Both the position numbers and the translations under genes were made by a program. From assembly GCA_020637635.1 (NCBI GenBank), contig JACKKB010000018.1, positions 1-5,616 of the forward strand: DNA of 5,616 bases. The letters are read 5' to 3'. Position 1 is the stretch's first letter, and each line of letters opens with the position of its first letter. The DNA is from Albidovulum sp. (GTDB lineage Bacteria > Pseudomonadota > Alphaproteobacteria > Rhodobacterales > Rhodobacteraceae). The notes under the pieces are model-generated. The model was not told the origin of the DNA and made no database searches. It worked only from the letters and a program-made list of their open reading frames with translations. Of the stretch, positions 4,244 to 5,616 are shown in pieces.

Positions 4244-5616
4244 TCAGCGCATTTCTTCCGCGGGGGTCACGCCAAGGATACCAAGACCGGCGGAAATGAC
4301 AACGCCAACCGCCCGCGCAAGGGCGATTTTCGCCTGCGACACCGCGGCATCCTCCTGCACGAAGCGCAGCGAGGCATCCTCGTTGCCGCGGTTCCAGTGC
4401 GCATGCAGGTCCGAGGCGATCTCGTAGAGATAGAAGGCGACGCGGTGCGGCTCCTGCCCGCGCGCGGCGATCTCGACCAGACGCGGCCATTCGGCGATCT
4501 TGCGGGCAAGCGCGATCTCGGTCTCATGCGAGAGGTGCGAGAGGTCCGCCGCGGCCAACACCGCGTCCTCGACATTGATCCCCGCCTCGGCGGCCTTGCG
4601 CAGAACCGAGGCCACGCGCGCATGCGCGTATTGCACGTAGAAGACCGGGTTGTCCTTGGACTGTTCCATCACCTTGTCGAAGTCGAAATCGAGCGCCGCG
4701 TCGTTCTTGCGCGTGAGCATCACGAACCGCGTCACGTCCGGCCCGGCCTGTTCGACGACGTCGCGCAGGGTGACGAAGGTGCCGGCGCGTTTCGACATCT
4801 TGAACGGCGCGCCGTTCTTGTAGAGCTTCACCAGCTGGATGAGCTTGACCTCAAGCTCTGCCCGCCGGTTCGAGAGCGCCGCGACCACCGCCTTCAGCCG
4901 TTTCACATAGCCGCCGTGATCGGCGCCGAGCACGTCGATCAGCAGGGTGTAGCCACGGCTCACCTTGTCCCAGTGATAGGCGATGTCGGGCGCGAAATAG
5001 GTCCAGCTGCCGTCGGATTTCTTCACCGGCCGGTCGACATCGTCACCGAAGGCGGTCGAGCGGAAGAGCGTCTGCTCGCGCTCTTCCCAGTCCTCGGGCA
5101 GCTTGCCCTTCGGTGGCTCCAGCGTGCCGTCGTAAATGAGCCCCATGCCGCGCAGCGCCTCGATCGCCTCCTCGATCCGCCCCGAGGTCGTGACCGCCTT
5201 TTCCGAGGTGAAGACATCCATCTTCACGCCCAGAAGCGCCAGATCTTCGCGGATCATCGCCATCATCCCGGCGGTGGCGAAGTCGCGCACATCGGCGAGC
5301 CAGGCCGATTCCGGCTTGTCGAGCAGGCCGGCCCCGTATTTCGCCTTCAGTGCCTCGCCCACGGGGATCAGGTAGTCGCCGGGATAAAGCCCCTCGGCGA
5401 TCTCGGGCGACAGGCCGTTGGCCTCGCGGTAGCGCTCATAGGCCGACCGCGCGAGCACGTCGACCTGCGCGCCGCCGTCGTTGATGTAGTATTCGCGCGT
5501 GACCTCGTGGCCGGCGAAATCGAGAAGGGCGGCAAGGGCATCGCCGAAGACCGCGCCGCGCGCATGGCCCACATGCATCGGCCCGGTCGGATTCGCCGAG
5601 ACGAACTCGACATTGA
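4244..5616 (-). CDS. argS: Arginyl-tRNA synthetase (N-terminal part outside window)
   Basis: ArgS is a cytosolic class I aminoacyl-tRNA synthetase that joins arginine to tRNA-Arg. The frame is open to the right edge and ends with TGA at 4244-4246, giving 456 visible residues. The family is usually about 580 residues, so roughly 120 N-terminal residues are missing. They would include the tRNA D-loop-recognising Add1 domain. The edge sequence reads VEFVSANPTGPMHVGHARG, containing the HIGH-type ATP motif as HVGH (residues 14-17). Other signatures: REYYINDGGAQVD, STAFGDDVDRPV, TYFAPDIAYHWDKV, LIDVLGADHGGYVKRL (about 224-239) and the KMSKS-type motif as KMSKR (272-276), followed by AGTFVTLRD. The C-terminal helical anticodon-binding (DALR) domain runs from about residue 320 to the end, GILGVTPAEEMR. 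The ATG at 5576-5578 is the methionine of the HVGH motif, not the start. No defects seen. Confidence 0.97.
   Translation of the reverse strand, partial: NVEFVSANPTGPMHVGHARGAVFGDALAALLDFAGHEVTREYYINDGGAQVDVLARSAYERYREANGLSPEIAEGLYPGDYLIPVGEALKAKYGAGLLDKPESAWLADVRDFATAGMMAMIREDLALLGVKMDVFTSEKAVTTSGRIEEAIEALRGMGLIYDGTLEPPKGKLPEDWEEREQTLFRSTAFGDDVDRPVKKSDGSWTYFAPDIAYHWDKVSRGYTLLIDVLGADHGGYVKRLKAVVAALSNRRAELEVKLIQLVKLYKNGAPFKMSKRAGTFVTLRDVVEQAGPDVTRFVMLTRKNDAALDFDFDKVMEQSKDNPVFYVQYAHARVASVLRKAAEAGINVEDAVLAAADLSHLSHETEIALARKIAEWPRLVEIAARGQEPHRVAFYLYEIASDLHAHWNRGNEDASLRFVQEDAAVSQAKIALARAVGVVISAGLGILGVTPAEEMR
4527..4545. repeat. Nine-base in-frame tandem duplication inside argS
   Basis: TGCGAGAGG occurs twice in direct succession (4527-4535 and 4536-4544), followed by one more matching T. 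Because the unit is nine bases it stays in frame and encodes a doubled Leu-Ser-His (LSHLSH) near the start of the anticodon-binding domain. It looks like a small slippage duplication in a tolerant, surface-type segment and should not disturb the enzyme. Confidence 0.6.

Noticed and set aside
1..5616. Mobile element, CRISPR array, tRNA/rRNA or other foreign island
   Set aside because: No transposase or integrase sequence, regular repeats, tRNA cloverleaf or abrupt change in composition was seen. Almost all bases are accounted for by recognised housekeeping genes in a familiar order.

Overview
The window is GC-rich, gene-dense chromosomal DNA, most likely from an alphaproteobacterium of the Rhodobacteraceae/Rhodobacterales type. 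The evidence is the characteristic gene order argS - SPOR protein - nagZ - scpA - scpB and the wording of several proteins, such as the ScpB segment around VSRGTVDQLLELEW and the alphaproteobacterial two-domain style of Dcd. This is a judgement from recognised sequence, not a database search. I see no mobile elements, RNA genes, CRISPR arrays or signs of recent transfer.

Layout: bases 1-324 on the plus strand are the 3' end of a dCTP deaminase gene (dcd), whose start lies outside the window. A 66-base convergent gap follows (325-390), with a short palindrome. The rest is on the minus strand and reads from right to left as one compact gene string. It begins with argS (5' end beyond base 5616), then a 72-base gap, then a membrane-anchored SPOR-domain protein, nagZ, scpA and scpB, and ends with a 90-residue protein of unknown function. 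The SPOR gene, nagZ, scpA and scpB overlap one another by 1, 8 and 4 bases. The last small gene starts 17 bases after scpB with a strong ribosome binding site. No promoter was recognised inside the window, so the main promoter probably lies upstream of argS.

How the genes fit together: ArgS charges tRNA-Arg. The SPOR protein probably binds septal peptidoglycan. NagZ hydrolyses cytoplasmic cell-wall recycling products. ScpA and ScpB are the kleisin and its winged-helix partner in the SMC condensin complex. The overlapping part of the operon therefore joins envelope division and recycling functions with chromosome segregation. Dcd (dCTP to dUTP, feeding dTTP synthesis) is on the other strand and is a separate transcription unit.

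This is mostly a housekeeping region. The points most worth a second look are a QSELF peptide resembling a sliding-clamp-binding motif at the ScpB C-terminus, the uncharacterised small gene at the operon end, and the unbroken chain of stop/start overlaps across nagZ, scpA and scpB.
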